64,000 nucleotides of DNA from Bradyrhizobium barranii subsp. barranii (GCF_017565645.3 NZ_CP086138.1:184586-248585), one strand, 5' to 3'; positions 42,596 through 52,216 are shown, counted from the first letter of the stretch. Made by a program: numbers and translations. The notes: generated from the sequence alone by a model not told the origin.

Positions 42596-45091
42596 TCAGG
42601 ACCGCGCGACCCAGTCGACCACGAGATCGGCAAGCGCTGCCGCGTTCGCAATGGCAGAAATGGCAAGGTCGCCTTTGCGAGGCTTCAGCGCGCCGCCGGA
42701 CCAGTCGCGGTAGGCGACTGGCCTCGTCGCCTGTCTGGCAGTCTCGACGAGAGGATGGCCGAAGACGGGCTGCTCAAAATCGGTGAGGATCCAGCCCGGA
42801 TTGTGCGGTCTCAGGACATTGCCAAGTTCGTCCGCAGTAATCGCGCCCGTGACGAAGATATTGGGCCGTGACATCAGCCGATCATCGCCGCAGGTCGCCC
42901 CGGCGATAACGATCGGTAGCGATGGTTCGCGCCCCCACAGACAATCGGCCAATGTTTTTATCATGCGCATGGATGCGAGCGTTGGCGTCGAGGGAACGAT
43001 TACAAGGGATTTATCATTGGCCGAGATCGGCGGCAGTGTCAGGAAACATGTGGGCCAGTCATGCAGCACGATCTTGCGATCGGGCCACCTGCTTTGGGCA
43101 TAGGCCTCTGCCATTTTGCTGGGAACGAAAAGTGGAGTTGTGCAGGAGGGCAGGGAACCAATCTCGCCAATGCTCTCTGATACCAGCCAGCGATCGATCG
43201 GAACATCGAGGCACCGGATCAGCTCGATGAGCCGCGGCGGCGGGTTTGGCTCAAGGATCTCAATACGCATCGGGGATAGCCGCCTCAGGATGTCGCCAGA
43301 GCTGGCGAGATTTGCCTCTGCGTCGAACCTCAAACGCATGGTCTGCGGCAAACCTCCGTCGGCAGCTCGGAGATGAAGCACGTTGTTGTCCCGCGAGAGC
43401 AGGACCGTGCGCTCGCCATGCAGGCGGAGATGGCGTATTCGCGCGTCCGTTACGGCAGGGCAGGTCCGCTCGCCCGCGAGAACTAGTACCGATGGCTCAG
43501 CCGGCCATGGCAGCGCACGCTCAAGCGCGGCGCGCGCCGGCCGTAACGGATCGGCGATTTCAAAGGCGCGGCATTCCTCCCGGTAGTCTGGGAATCGCTG
43601 GTCTAAAAAGCTGAGATTGCGAAGCACGAGACCTCGCTTCTCCTCTTGAAAAGATTTCGAGCCGTGATGTCCGACATAGACCGACGGCGCGCAAACATTC
43701 CGGAAGCCGTTGGTCCGCGCGCGGAGGCAGAGATCGATGTCTTCGAGATAACCGCGATCGAATTTGTCCGAGAGCTCGCCCACACTGTCGAGGCAGGCGC
43801 GTGTAATATAGAGGCAAAATCCGATGCCGCTTGCGACATCGATCGCTTTCCCTGCATTCGTTGCGCTGGCGACGTGATCGATCGCGACAATCTCGTCATA
43901 GCGCTGCATCGGATTAACGTCGTTCGGCGTTGGAAAGGAAAAGATGTCGCCGTTGTTGGAAAGTGGTGTGACGGTTCCGATGTTTGGCGCCGAATACGCC
44001 ACGTCGGCCAACCGATCGACGAAGCCGGGCGGAACGAGCGTATCGGAGTTGAGCAGTACTACGTCGCCCCTCTGGATCTCCTTCAGCGCCCGATTGATCG
44101 CGCCGACAAAGCCGAGATTGACCGGGTTTACGAGGAGACGAATCTTGCGTTTCGTCGCAAGCTCGCTCAGATGGCGCTGCAGCTCCACTTCCGGGCTGGC
44201 ATCGTCGATGGCGAGAACCTGAAAGGCGTCCTTACCAGTTCCTTGTGGACGCCTTGCCTTGTCGAGGCTCTCGAAGCATTCGATCGTTGCCCGCGCATCT
44301 GCATAGACGGGGACGATAACGGTCGGCAGGTCGACGTTCGGGCCTATTCCAATGGAAGGATCGCGAGCGGCTCGGAGGTTCATCGTCGAAGTGAGGTTAG
44401 GCGCCACGCGTCGAACCTGGACGACGTCTTCGCCGCATCTCAGCGTCACGATTTGAGCTGTCGTGGACGGTGGCCGCCGAACCAAGAAGGTTGTTGCCTG
44501 CACATCTGCGCTCGCCAGCGCGTGAAACGGATTGGGTTCGAGAATGCTCGTCAGCGTGCCGTCTTCGGTTGCGAGGCTCACTTCGACGAAGAGGGCGTTG
44601 GTCCAGGCGACCCAGCCCGTCACGTGATTGTCGAACACAGAGCAGGCCGCCCAATGACGGCCCCCGGCACGCCGCAGCTCCGCGATGGCAGCTCGAAGGA
44701 TGGCCAGATTGCCTTCGCGGCATATTAGTTGAGCGGCTGCGCCCAGTCGCCGTTCGTCGGCGGCCCACGCCAGCATCCGGCGGTTGGCGCCGACATCATA
44801 AGGATCGACAAGACGCGCCCGCGCAAGATCGGACAGCGCAGCTTCGGTAAGTCCGAGCCTCCAAGCAGCTTCGGCGCGGAGAACGAAGCAGTGAGCTGCT
44901 GGTGGAGGCGAAACTCGAATGCGTCGATCGGCGTATTTGTGCGCCGTCGCAAACTCCTGCGTAGTCAGCGCCTCGGCTGCGAGGCGTTCGAGCGCGATAT
45001 GCGCGTGAGGCCCGACAAGCAAGGAAACATCGAGATTCTTGCGATGGTGGTCTAGCCCGGCCGAACGCTCACCCATGCTACGCGGCTCCAT
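42596..45091 (-). CDS. Large GT2 glycosyltransferase with N-terminal TPR-like region (831 aa)
   Basis: About residues 25-140 are helical TPR-like units (ALERLAAEALTTQEFATAHK, AEAAWRLGLTEAALSDLARA). About 250-500 is a rhamnosyl/GT2 domain (PTVIVPVYADARATIECFES, LAIDDASPEVELQRHLSELA, VVLLNSDTLVPPGFVDRLAD, YLEDIDLCLRARTNGFRNVC). The C-terminal third resembles a GT4-like Rossmann domain (SLVIVPSTPTLASMRMIKTL) without a clear E-x7-E site. It is immediately followed by the 780-aa enzyme and preceded, 12 bp away, by a gene of unknown function. Confidence 0.85.
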   Translation of the reverse strand: MEPRSMGERSAGLDHHRKNLDVSLLVGPHAHIALERLAAEALTTQEFATAHKYADRRIRVSPPPAAHCFVLRAEAAWRLGLTEAALSDLARARLVDPYDVGANRRMLAWAADERRLGAAAQLICREGNLAILRAAIAELRRAGGRHWAACSVFDNHVTGWVAWTNALFVEVSLATEDGTLTSILEPNPFHALASADVQATTFLVRRPPSTTAQIVTLRCGEDVVQVRRVAPNLTSTMNLRAARDPSIGIGPNVDLPTVIVPVYADARATIECFESLDKARRPQGTGKDAFQVLAIDDASPEVELQRHLSELATKRKIRLLVNPVNLGFVGAINRALKEIQRGDVVLLNSDTLVPPGFVDRLADVAYSAPNIGTVTPLSNNGDIFSFPTPNDVNPMQRYDEIVAIDHVASATNAGKAIDVASGIGFCLYITRACLDSVGELSDKFDRGYLEDIDLCLRARTNGFRNVCAPSVYVGHHGSKSFQEEKRGLVLRNLSFLDQRFPDYREECRAFEIADPLRPARAALERALPWPAEPSVLVLAGERTCPAVTDARIRHLRLHGERTVLLSRDNNVLHLRAADGGLPQTMRLRFDAEANLASSGDILRRLSPMRIEILEPNPPPRLIELIRCLDVPIDRWLVSESIGEIGSLPSCTTPLFVPSKMAEAYAQSRWPDRKIVLHDWPTCFLTLPPISANDKSLVIVPSTPTLASMRMIKTLADCLWGREPSLPIVIAGATCGDDRLMSRPNIFVTGAITADELGNVLRPHNPGWILTDFEQPVFGHPLVETARQATRPVAYRDWSGGALKPRKGDLAISAIANAAALADLVVDWVARS

Positions 45092-45103
45092 TTCGGATTG
45101 CCT

Positions 45104-45979
45104 CTAGCCGATGGAGCTCTCTTGGCGCGCCCGGCTGCGGAAGACGCGGACCCGGCTGGAGCCGACCGGCTTTGGTGACGGTTTTGCGGGAACGACGATA
45201 TTGTCCGGGGCTGCTAACCGGTTGATGCCGATGCGAATGCCAACCAGAGGCTCGCGGCCGGTCGGCCCCGACAGCACGACGCGTTTGCCGAGGGCGCGCA
45301 AGGTCGGCGCGTTCAAGAACGTCGCTTCCGCCACGAACTCGAATCCCCCGGCGCCACTGATTTGCAGCACGACCCCTGTAATCGGTAAGGCTCGTCCACG
45401 CGTGCCCGCATAGGTCCCGAGCAACACCATTTTGCCGCTCCCCGCCTGGCCAATGGGGAATTGGACCGCATAGCGAATATCGAGACCCGCCGGCTTCTCC
45501 TGCCATTCAAGGGCAATTCCTTCGATGCGCGATGGCGCCGTTGGACCTGCAATCCATGCGTTAGACGCGACGACGACATCGCCGCGACCTGCGACGTGTC
45601 CGAGGATCTTGATACCGTCCACTGCAACATTTGCATGCACGGCCGCGCTCTCACCTTGCGCAGCGAGCGGCGCTCGGCCGGACTGAATCGGTTCGATACG
45701 AACCATCGCCGCGCGCGATCCCCCGGGTCGCATCGGCTCAACCTGAATCTGCAACATGCCGGGTGTGTTGACCCGAACCATCAGACCCGCATTCGGCTCC
45801 CAAAGTGTCGGCTCGGTTGCGTCGGGATGCATGATGAGCGCCATGCGCTCTTCATGTCCCCGCGTCGGTACAACCGTCACGCGCGGCGGCGAAGCGAGAT
45901 CGTCCGCACTCTTGTAGCTCACGAAGAAGAGTCCCCGATCTAGGCTTACGACTTTCTGCTGCTCAACATCGGCCATCAT
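45104..45979 (-). CDS. Conserved-looking protein of unknown function (291 aa)
   Basis: A beta-rich protein without a signal peptide or membrane segment. The N-terminal part (MADVEQQKVVSLDRGLFFVS) is followed by several strand-like stretches (MLQIQVEPMRPGGSRAAMVR, GIALEWQEKPAGLDIRYAVQ). The C-terminus is rich in Lys, Arg and Ser. I recognise no family. Its start (45979 or 45976) overlaps the stop of the upstream small ORF, and the 831-aa glycosyltransferase follows 12 bp later, so it probably belongs to that operon. Confidence 0.7.
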   Translation of the reverse strand: MMADVEQQKVVSLDRGLFFVSYKSADDLASPPRVTVVPTRGHEERMALIMHPDATEPTLWEPNAGLMVRVNTPGMLQIQVEPMRPGGSRAAMVRIEPIQSGRAPLAAQGESAAVHANVAVDGIKILGHVAGRGDVVVASNAWIAGPTAPSRIEGIALEWQEKPAGLDIRYAVQFPIGQAGSGKMVLLGTYAGTRGRALPITGVVLQISGAGGFEFVAEATFLNAPTLRALGKRVVLSGPTGREPLVGIRIGINRLAAPDNIVVPAKPSPKPVGSSRVRVFRSRARQESSIG

Positions 45980-46293
45980 TGCCCCCAATCAGATGAACGA
46001 GATATTTTTCTTCTCGCCTTAACGATCCTGCGTGATCGCCTGGGATTCGGAGCGTCGCTGCGACGAACCGGCCTCCTTAGGAAGGGCCCCTCAAGCGAAT
46101 GGCGGGGACACCAATTCGGCAACAGAGATTGGCGCAGGTATTCAGTTTCTGCGCTGAGCAGCTCCGCTATCTGACGAAGCCTGTCATTCTCGCCCCTCAA
46201 TAGCGCGATAACGCCAGCGATGTCATCGGCGTCGATCAAGTGGGAACGGCGGCATTGTGACTCAGAGTTGACGTGGGATTGCTTGGTACTCAT
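45976..46293 (-). CDS. Small coiled-coil protein of unknown function
   Basis: With the ATG at 46293 the protein is 105 aa (MSTKQSHVNSESQCRRSHLI). The core is a helical segment IAGVIALLRGENDRLRQIAE followed by LLSAETEYLRQSL, typical of a short coiled coil, then an arginine-rich tail. The stop overlaps the next start by ATGA, which supports a real gene. Function unknown. An upstream extension to 46356 is open but has no better start. Confidence 0.6.
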   Translation of the reverse strand: MSTKQSHVNSESQCRRSHLIDADDIAGVIALLRGENDRLRQIAELLSAETEYLRQSLLPNWCPRHSLEGPFLRRPVRRSDAPNPRRSRRIVKARRKISRSSDWGQ

Positions 46294-46503
46294 CAGAATG
46301 CTCACAGTCCAACCGCATGTAAGCAGCTTATCAAACACAACACGGGAGGGAAACAACCAAAGCTGTCATGCGTTTGTCATGTTCACCTAATCTGTGACAG
46401 CAAAATACAATTCGAGCCCTGGAGAGCCGAAGGTGATACAGCAGTTTAGGATCGGGAACTACCGATTGCACCCATTTGCGTTGATCACGCCCAGACCTTG
46501 CCG
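46294..46503. promoter_or_regulatory. Divergent promoter region with dyad
   Basis: GCTGTCA and TGACAGC (about 46362-46368 and 46396-46402) form a dyad in an AT-rich part of the intergenic region. The sequence GGGAAACAACCA (46346-46357) with GCTGTCATG is repeated before the 146-aa gene at 33138-33170. Confidence 0.4.
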
Positions 46504-47778
46504 ATGAAAATTCTGTTCGTTCACAACAATTTTCCGGCTCAGTACCGCAACATAGTGGCTGCCTTAGCCAGGGAGCCTGGCTTTGAACTTGTTGCCGTCG
46601 GCGCGCCGACTTCAAGATCGCTTCCATCCGTCAAATTGATCCGATATGCACTTCCAAAAGCTGATATCTCGGGAACGCATCCGTTTGCGCGACGCTTCGA
46701 TATAGAGTGTCGGCGCGCGGAGCAGGTGCTGTACAGTCTTTCGAGCTTACAGATGTCCGGGTTCTCGCCTGATCTGATCCTCGCACACCCCGGATGGGGC
46801 GAGACCCTGCCGTTGCGCTCCATCTTTCCAAAGGCACGATTGCTCGTTTATTGCGAATTCTTTTACGGGGCCGAGGGGCGGGACATCGGGTTTGACCCGG
46901 AATTTCCGGTGCCCGGACTTGATGGCCACATTGGGCTTCACGTGAAGAATGCGACGACTCTGCTCGCGCTCGAGGATTGCGAAATGGGGATCTCGCCAAC
47001 GAGATGGCAGAAATCCACCTTTCCCCCACATTATCAAAGCAAGATCGACGTGATCCATGAGGGCATCGACACTTTGCGCATGCGGCCGAACCCCCACGCG
47101 CGCCTGACACTACCGAATGGCCAGTACCTTCGCCCTTCCGACGAGGTCGTGACGTTTGTCGCGCGAAATCTCGAGCCGCTGAGGGGCTACCATATCTTTA
47201 TGCGGGCGCTGCCGGAGATCTTGAGATGCCGGCCGAACGCGCAAGTCATCATCATCGGCAGGAGTGGCGTGTCCTACGGTCTGCCGCCACCGACGGGTAC
47301 GACCTGGAAGTCAACCTTCCTTGCTGAGGTGCGTGATCGCCTCGACTTATCCCGTGTACATTTCCTGGGCGGCGTGGCGTATGAAACCTTCATTGCAGCC
47401 CTTCAGGTATCATCCGCACACGTCTATTTTACCTACCCTTTCGTACTGTCCTGGTCGATGTTGGAAGCGATGAGTGCGGGATGCCTAGTGATCGGTTCTG
47501 ACACGGCGCCGGTGCGCGAGATCATCCGCTCCGGCGACAACGGTTTGCTTGTCCCATTTTTCGCGGTGGACGAACTTGCTGAACGGATTATTGAAGCGCT
47601 GGCGCAGCCAACAAGGTTCTCCGAGCTGCGCGCGGCCGCCCGCCACCACGTGATTGATCATTATGATGCGGAGCAGGTCTGCGTGCCGCGGATGCGTCTT
47701 CTTCTGAATCAAAGACTGGGTGCGCCTCCTCCGGGCGGCACTTGCGTCTACGCACCGGCCGGTTGCAATGACGCATAA
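46504..47778 (+). CDS. GT4-family glycosyltransferase
   Basis: 424 aa from the ATG at 46504 (MKILFVHNNFPAQYRNIVAA); an in-frame TTG at 46498 is an alternative. Two Rossmann domains of GT-B fold: FSPDLILAHPGWGETLPLRS in the first, and VVTFVARNLEPLRGYHIFMR plus FVLSWSMLEAMSAGCLVIGS in the second, the Glu-containing donor motif. It probably transfers a nucleotide-activated sugar to a lipid or glycan acceptor in the cytoplasm. Transcribed divergently from the two small genes and the GT2 enzymes. No membrane segments. Confidence 0.9.
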   Translation: MKILFVHNNFPAQYRNIVAALAREPGFELVAVGAPTSRSLPSVKLIRYALPKADISGTHPFARRFDIECRRAEQVLYSLSSLQMSGFSPDLILAHPGWGETLPLRSIFPKARLLVYCEFFYGAEGRDIGFDPEFPVPGLDGHIGLHVKNATTLLALEDCEMGISPTRWQKSTFPPHYQSKIDVIHEGIDTLRMRPNPHARLTLPNGQYLRPSDEVVTFVARNLEPLRGYHIFMRALPEILRCRPNAQVIIIGRSGVSYGLPPPTGTTWKSTFLAEVRDRLDLSRVHFLGGVAYETFIAALQVSSAHVYFTYPFVLSWSMLEAMSAGCLVIGSDTAPVREIIRSGDNGLLVPFFAVDELAERIIEALAQPTRFSELRAAARHHVIDHYDAEQVCVPRMRLLLNQRLGAPPPGGTCVYAPAGCNDA

Positions 47779-48084
47779 AGCCGCCGAATGAGCCGCACTT
47801 CTGACCAGACCTGCATGTGTGGATGGCTGCCGCGGTGCAAGGGTTTTGTTTGAGCAATGCGCGAAAAGTTGGCGGCTTGCATGTGTCCGGCCTACGTAAG
47901 AGGCGGCACGTTTGGCCGCCGGCCCAGATGAGGTCCGCGGATCGGATCCATAACAAACTGACGCGCTTAGGGCGCCTACAGGTCTACTGGGTGTCCCAAT
48001 CTCGTCTATCACTGTCGCGTCATCTTCCCATTCAGCGCCGATGCACCACGACCGCCAGGACCCGGCTGGTCCGGCCGGCCGATA
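47779..48084. other. Non-coding end of an IS110 remnant
   Basis: No gene is seen. It lies 3' of the minus-strand IS110 fragment at 48085, the position in which IS1111-type elements carry their guide RNA. The outer limit is not recognisable. Confidence 0.4.
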
Positions 48085-48370
48085 CTTATGCCGTGCGGTA
48101 GGTCTCTCTCGCGTCATCACTGCCCAGATGACCCTCGCCATTTTGTTGGCCAGGGCGACTGCAGCGAGTTTGATCGGCTTGCGAGCGATAATGCGCCCCA
48201 GCCAACTTTGAGCGAAGTTCTGCTTACCCCGCGACCAGAGTGTCGTGGACATAGCGCCAATGACGAGGAGCCGGCGGATAGTGCGATCGCCCATTTTCGT
48301 GATGCTGCCCAGCCGCTCTTTGCCACCACTCGAGTTCTGACGTGGCACAAGTTCACGAGCCTCGCAGGCT
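48085..48370 (-). pseudogene. IS110-family (IS1111-like) transposase, C-terminal fragment A
   Basis: SSGGKERLGSITKMGDRTIR, RLLVIGAMSTTLWSRGKQNF and LAAVALANKMARVIWAVMTR are the last 90 residues of an IS1111-type transposase. The end (ETYRTA) is reached only in another frame. The N-terminus is missing. Confidence 0.85.
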
Positions 48371-48384
48371 GGAACAAACGGGAT

Positions 48385-48490
48385 CAGCTAAAGGCCGGAT
48401 CCCGCCGTTCGTAGCTTGCGCCGGGCTTAGTCATCACTACCCATGCGATCCGCGCAATCTTTGCCGCCAAGGCGACGGTGACCTTGTTAG
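48385..48490 (-). pseudogene. IS110-family transposase, C-terminal fragment B
   Basis: NKVTVALAAKIARIAWVVMT KPGASYERRDPAF is the extreme C-terminus of a second, different IS1111-like transposase, directly beside fragment A and in the same orientation. Either one element inserted near the other's end or a recombination joined them. Confidence 0.7.
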
Positions 48491-48555
48491 TGTGTGAGCG
48501 TCATGCAGGGACCACGCGCTAAGGGCTGATCTGGTCGGCTAGAAGATCTCGCGGA

Positions 48556-48885
48556 ATGGTTTGTCGCGAGGTCACAATGTCGAAGGATAGTCGTAAGAAT
48601 AGCGATAAGGATAGGCATACGCCTATCCTCGAACACGGCGCCGACACGCTGCGGCGTGTCGAAATCATCACCGGGACGGGCCGGCGTCGGCGCTGGTCGA
48701 CCGATGCGAAGGCGGCGATTGTCGCGGAGAGTTTCGCGCCGGGTGCAAGCGTGTCCGCGGTGGCACGAGGACACGACATCAGCCCAAGCCTGTTGTTTCT
48801 GTGGCGTCGTCAGACCACGCGGGTGAAGCTCGCGGAGCGCCGGGACGGAGATGTGCCACCTGGCTTTGTGCCGGTCGCGATCACT
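48556..48885 (+). pseudogene. tnpA: IS66-4 tnpA, 5' piece
   Basis: IS66 TnpA with helix-turn-helix (RWSTDAKAAIVAESFAPGAS and VARGHDISPSLLFLWRRQTT). The frame runs to PVAIT and is then cut by IS66-3; the 3' piece continues at 54016. Confidence 0.88.
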
Positions 48886-48983
48886 GTAAGCGGAGCTTTT
48901 CTCCCATTTGATTGACTGGTTTCGCTTCGGCTTTCGCTCTGCGATCCTTGGCTTGTCAGAGAGCCGAGAGGAGGCTGAAGGCG

Positions 48984-49382
48984 ATGGAACAATCGGGGGA
49001 GGAAGCCGAAGCTGATGGCTTTGTGGGGAAGCTTACGCGCCGGACGCGTTCTGGAGGCCGGTTATGGTCTGCGGAGATCAAGGGGCGCGCTGTTTTCGAG
49101 AGCATGAAGCCCGACGCCCGGGTATGTGATGTCGCACGGCGTTATGGTGTGAAGGCCCAGCAGTTGACGACGTGGCGCAGATTGGCGCGTGCTGGCCGGC
49201 TCGCATTGGTCACGGACCACGCGGCGGATTTCGTGTCGATCGAGCTGAGCGATCCAGTGGCGTCAGGCAAGAGCGAGGGGCCCGTCGAGATTACGATTGG
49301 CAAGGTTTCGGTCCGCCTGGATGCGGACGTGTCGGCGGTGCGGATCGCGGAGATCGTGACTGCGATCGAGCGCGGCGCATGA
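48984..49382 (+). CDS. tnpA: IS66-3 TnpA
   Basis: 132 aa from ATG 48984 (MEQSGEEAEADGFVGKLTRR); the open frame extends upstream to 48912, but that part overlaps the IS end. Helix-turn-helix VCDVARRYGVKAQQLTTWRR and a C-terminal domain VEITIGKVSVRLDADVSAVR. The stop overlaps the tnpB ATG. One of three IS66 transposition proteins; intact here. Confidence 0.9.
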   Translation: MEQSGEEAEADGFVGKLTRRTRSGGRLWSAEIKGRAVFESMKPDARVCDVARRYGVKAQQLTTWRRLARAGRLALVTDHAADFVSIELSDPVASGKSEGPVEITIGKVSVRLDADVSAVRIAEIVTAIERGA

Positions 49383-49672
49383 TCATTCCGGCGCAGGGAC
49401 TGCGGATTGTGCTTGCTGTGCGTCCTGTTGACTTCCGGTGCGGGCACGACGCGCTGGCCGGTCTTGTGCAAAACACGCTTGGGCTCGATCCGCATTCGGG
49501 CCTGATCGTGGTTTTTCGTTCGAAGCGCGCCGACCGGCTGAAGATTTTGCTATGGGACGGCACGGGCCTCGTTTTGGTCTACAAGCGCCTTGGCCGCGAT
49601 GGTCGTTTCGAGTGGCCGCAGATCAGCGACGGCGTCATGCATCTGACGCGCGTGCAGTTCGAAGCGCTGTTC
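49379..49672 (+). pseudogene. tnpB: IS66-3 tnpB, 5' part, interrupted by the serine-recombinase element
   Basis: MIIPAQGLRIVLAVRPVDFR ... FEALF, then the element; the 3' part is at 52154-52216 (EGLNWKRVGERIVATPAAAN). Precise excision with a GA core would restore an intact TnpB of about 118 residues, so loss of function may be reversible. Confidence 0.92.
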
Positions 49673-49674
49673 GA

Positions 49675-51762
49675 TCACCCATGTTGATGCCCCTCCTTGT
49701 TAGGCTGACAGATTCTTAGATCAAGTTGCGCGATGACGTGGTTTCGAAGGTCTCCGATGGCGTGAAGAACGGATGGTGTATTCGGGAAGAGATAGGCGCC
49801 GCTGGGCTGGCGATCAATTAGCAAACGCTTGGTTCGGATCTGAACATAGAGCCAGTTTACTGGAATCTCGAGCCTTCGGGCCAGTTCGGGCGGGCTGAGG
49901 TATGAGTCGTCATGCTCCCATCGGCTGCGCTGGGCAGTTACCTTGATGGCGGCGGCACGACGGAGCCGCCCAACGGTGATAGGCAGCACCTTATCGGCGC
50001 AACGGGGAGAGCGGTGACCTTCCCGAGTAAGGATTGTGGCGATCTTGTCGTCTGGGACGCCGTCGCGAGCGAGCGTCAGAAGGCGTTCCCGCATCTCTGT
50101 GCCTCGCGTCAATCTGGTGACGGAGTTGACGCTCATCTTCACTTCGAGCTCCGTCACGGCGCCTCCCCGCCAGACGATCCTAGCCAGGGCCAAGTCGCGC
50201 TCACCGCGGTCGAGAACGACCTTTTCGATGAGACATCGCAACAACGCCTTGCGATGCGCATCCGAGATAGTCTCGTCACCCCATATCTGCGGGAGGCGGC
50301 CGGTGAGGCTGATGACCTTGTCGTTGAGCTCCTTGCTTATGGCCACTTGTGTGATGGCTTTGGGCGGCGTCTGTCGGGCAAGCGCCTCTTCGGCGGCGCG
50401 CACGTCGTTTAGCGCCGCTTCCCATCGACGCTCGAGTTCCGAGGCGACCAACCGATTATCTGGATCAGCTCGGTTGAACTGCCGTTCGGCGAGCGCCGCC
50501 GTGTATCGCTTGCGCTCGAGCTCTCGTTCTGCACTGGAGCGTAGCGCATTGTTCGTCTGCTGCTGCACCCGGCGGGAGCGCGACAAGGCATCGAGTTCGG
50601 CCGGCGCTAGTGCGGTTAGGAATGCGTCGCCAACGGCTGCATCGATATGGGCGGCGCGGATGTGTTGGCAGGTTGGCTGACCTTCCTGGGTACGCAGGTG
50701 ATTGCATACATATTCGCCGCCGCCCTTGTAGCGGACGTACATCTTATGGCCACATCGTGCGCACCAGGCAATGCCGTGGAGCAGGAGCTCGCCATTGCGA
50801 GGCGCGCCGCGGGTTTTGATGCGCATGTATTCGGCTCGGTTATCTCTGATGACGGATCGGATTTTTTCATAAATTGGCCAGTCGATATAGGCTGGATATC
50901 GATCTTTAACGACGATCCGCCACTCCTCCATCGGCCGCGGAGCCTTTTGTGGCAGGGCCCCCTCCCGCTTCGGCGGCCGGAAGCGGGTTCGTCCATAGAC
51001 AAAGGCGCCCGCGTATGCGGGGTTCTTCAAGATCGCCGCGACGGCAGCCAGCGTCGCGCGCGTCCAGCACAAATCGCCATATCGATCACGACGCGGCAGT
51101 TCCAGGTCACGCTCGTTCAACGCTCGCATGACCTTGGCAACGCTGCGCAGCTGCAGGAATAACTGGAAGACGAGACCGAGCCGCCCTTGCACGGCCATGT
51201 CGGGATCCTTAACGACCACACCGCTCGGGTCCCGCATCAGCCCGATTGGCAGCATAACCGCAAGTTCGCCGCGTTCGGCTTTGGCCAGCAGGCCGGCGGT
51301 CAGCCGGCTGCGGATCGTATGTAGCTCAAGCTCGGAGATCGAACCCTTCAGCCCGAGAAGCAACCGTCCGTTGGGAGTGCCCGGATCATAGACACCATCG
51401 CGGTCGGCGATCAGGCAGCCACGTAGACCACAGATATCCAGGAGCGGATACCAGTCGGTACAATTACGCGCCAAGCGGGTCACGTCGATCGACAGGATGA
51501 GTCCCACTTCACTCAGGCCAACACGGCCAACGAGTTCCTTGAAGCCGTTACGCTGTGCTATAGACGCGCCGCTCAACCCGAGATCGGCATCAATCACGTC
51601 GATGGCCGCCTCACGCCATCCGAGTTCGCGGGCGCGCTGGCGAAGCGCGTATTGAAGGCGCAGGCTCTCCTGATTGCTTACGACCTGATGGGGCGTCGAC
51701 TGCCGGATGTAGACTACGGCTTTGCGCGCCAAGTGGCTTGGTGTGACCAGCTCGGACTTCAT
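49675..51762 (-). CDS. Large serine recombinase, copy 3
   Basis: 695 aa, identical to the protein at 6710: resolvase domain with Ser at about residue 21 (YIRQSTPHQV), recombinase domain, Cys4 zinc-ribbon, coiled coil and a terminal helix-turn-helix-like region. The three copies show no visible amino-acid difference over the shared region, which argues for recent transposition or gene conversion. The stop codon lies two bases inside the element end. Confidence 0.95.
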   Translation of the reverse strand: MKSELVTPSHLARKAVVYIRQSTPHQVVSNQESLRLQYALRQRARELGWREAAIDVIDADLGLSGASIAQRNGFKELVGRVGLSEVGLILSIDVTRLARNCTDWYPLLDICGLRGCLIADRDGVYDPGTPNGRLLLGLKGSISELELHTIRSRLTAGLLAKAERGELAVMLPIGLMRDPSGVVVKDPDMAVQGRLGLVFQLFLQLRSVAKVMRALNERDLELPRRDRYGDLCWTRATLAAVAAILKNPAYAGAFVYGRTRFRPPKREGALPQKAPRPMEEWRIVVKDRYPAYIDWPIYEKIRSVIRDNRAEYMRIKTRGAPRNGELLLHGIAWCARCGHKMYVRYKGGGEYVCNHLRTQEGQPTCQHIRAAHIDAAVGDAFLTALAPAELDALSRSRRVQQQTNNALRSSAERELERKRYTAALAERQFNRADPDNRLVASELERRWEAALNDVRAAEEALARQTPPKAITQVAISKELNDKVISLTGRLPQIWGDETISDAHRKALLRCLIEKVVLDRGERDLALARIVWRGGAVTELEVKMSVNSVTRLTRGTEMRERLLTLARDGVPDDKIATILTREGHRSPRCADKVLPITVGRLRRAAAIKVTAQRSRWEHDDSYLSPPELARRLEIPVNWLYVQIRTKRLLIDRQPSGAYLFPNTPSVLHAIGDLRNHVIAQLDLRICQPNKEGHQHG

Positions 51763-51859
51763 GAGGGATCTCCGCCAAAATTGCGGCGACGTCTTCGACG
51801 ATCTGGCGTCGGAGCGCGGGCGTCAGCGTCGACCAAAGATCGGCTGGATCCATGCTCAT
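51611..51859 (-). CDS. Small ORF of the serine-recombinase element, copy 3
   Basis: Same sequence as the ORF at 6613: a 35-residue leucine-rich helical start, then overlap with the recombinase gene. It may be real only in its first third. Confidence 0.4.
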   Translation of the reverse strand: MSMDPADLWSTLTPALRRQIVEDVAAILAEIPHEVRAGHTKPLGAQSRSLHPAVDAPSGRKQSGEPAPSIRASPARPRTRMA

Positions 51860-52142
51860 GTGCGTCGGGACAATCCGCTGTCGATAAAAGCTCGAGTAGA
51901 GCCTCCATACTCAGCTTAATCTGATTTGCCTCTTGCTCATAATATTCGATTGCGGTTGCTTGAATCAGAAGACTGCTTCCTGCGCGATACTCAACTTCAT
52001 ACGAAGCGGGAATGCCTCGGCCTCGCTGACCGATCTTCCTAATCACTCGATATGAGCGCCCCCACAAAGGATGGTGGGGGTCCCCAACCTCGACCACCTC
52101 CGGAAATGATTCGTCAGACTCACTATCAGGGACATTCCTCAA
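51759..52142 (-). CDS. DUF5372-like protein, copy 3
   Basis: Identical to the ORF at 6330: 127 aa, TTG start, HPLWGRSYRVIRK core, with the stop overlapping the recombinase start. Its conservation with the element suggests that it is part of the mobility module. Confidence 0.7.
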   Translation of the reverse strand: MRNVPDSESDESFPEVVEVGDPHHPLWGRSYRVIRKIGQRGRGIPASYEVEYRAGSSLLIQATAIEYYEQEANQIKLSMEALLELLSTADCPDAHEHGSSRSLVDADARAPTPDRRRRRRNFGGDPS

Positions 52143-52153
52143 TCCCCTCGTTT

Positions 52154-52216
52154 GAAGGGCTGAACTGGAAGCGAGTGGGCGAACGGATTGTCGCGACGCC
52201 AGCTGCGGCGAACTGA
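52154..52216 (+). pseudogene. tnpB: IS66-3 tnpB, 3' part
   Basis: GLNWKRVGERIVATPAAAN and stop: the TnpB tail separated from its 5' part by the serine-recombinase element. Confidence 0.88.

Larger units (their letters stand above)
49673..52153 (-). mobile_element. Serine-recombinase element, copy 3 (complete, 2,481 bp)
   Basis: Same size, gene content and tnpB insertion codon as copy 2, and in the same orientation relative to tnpB (recombinase antisense to tnpB). The junctions read CTGTTCGA/TCACCC and CTCGTTT/GAAGGG. Confidence 0.9.

Noticed and set aside
40485..42713. Two long plus-strand frames (322 and 329 aa)
   Set aside because: Antisense to the 780-aa GT2 enzyme; no domain is recognisable.
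47485..48348. A 287-aa minus-strand gene
   Set aside because: Only its first 95 residues are real (IS110 C-terminus); the rest is read-through into non-coding IS end and antisense to the GT4 gene.
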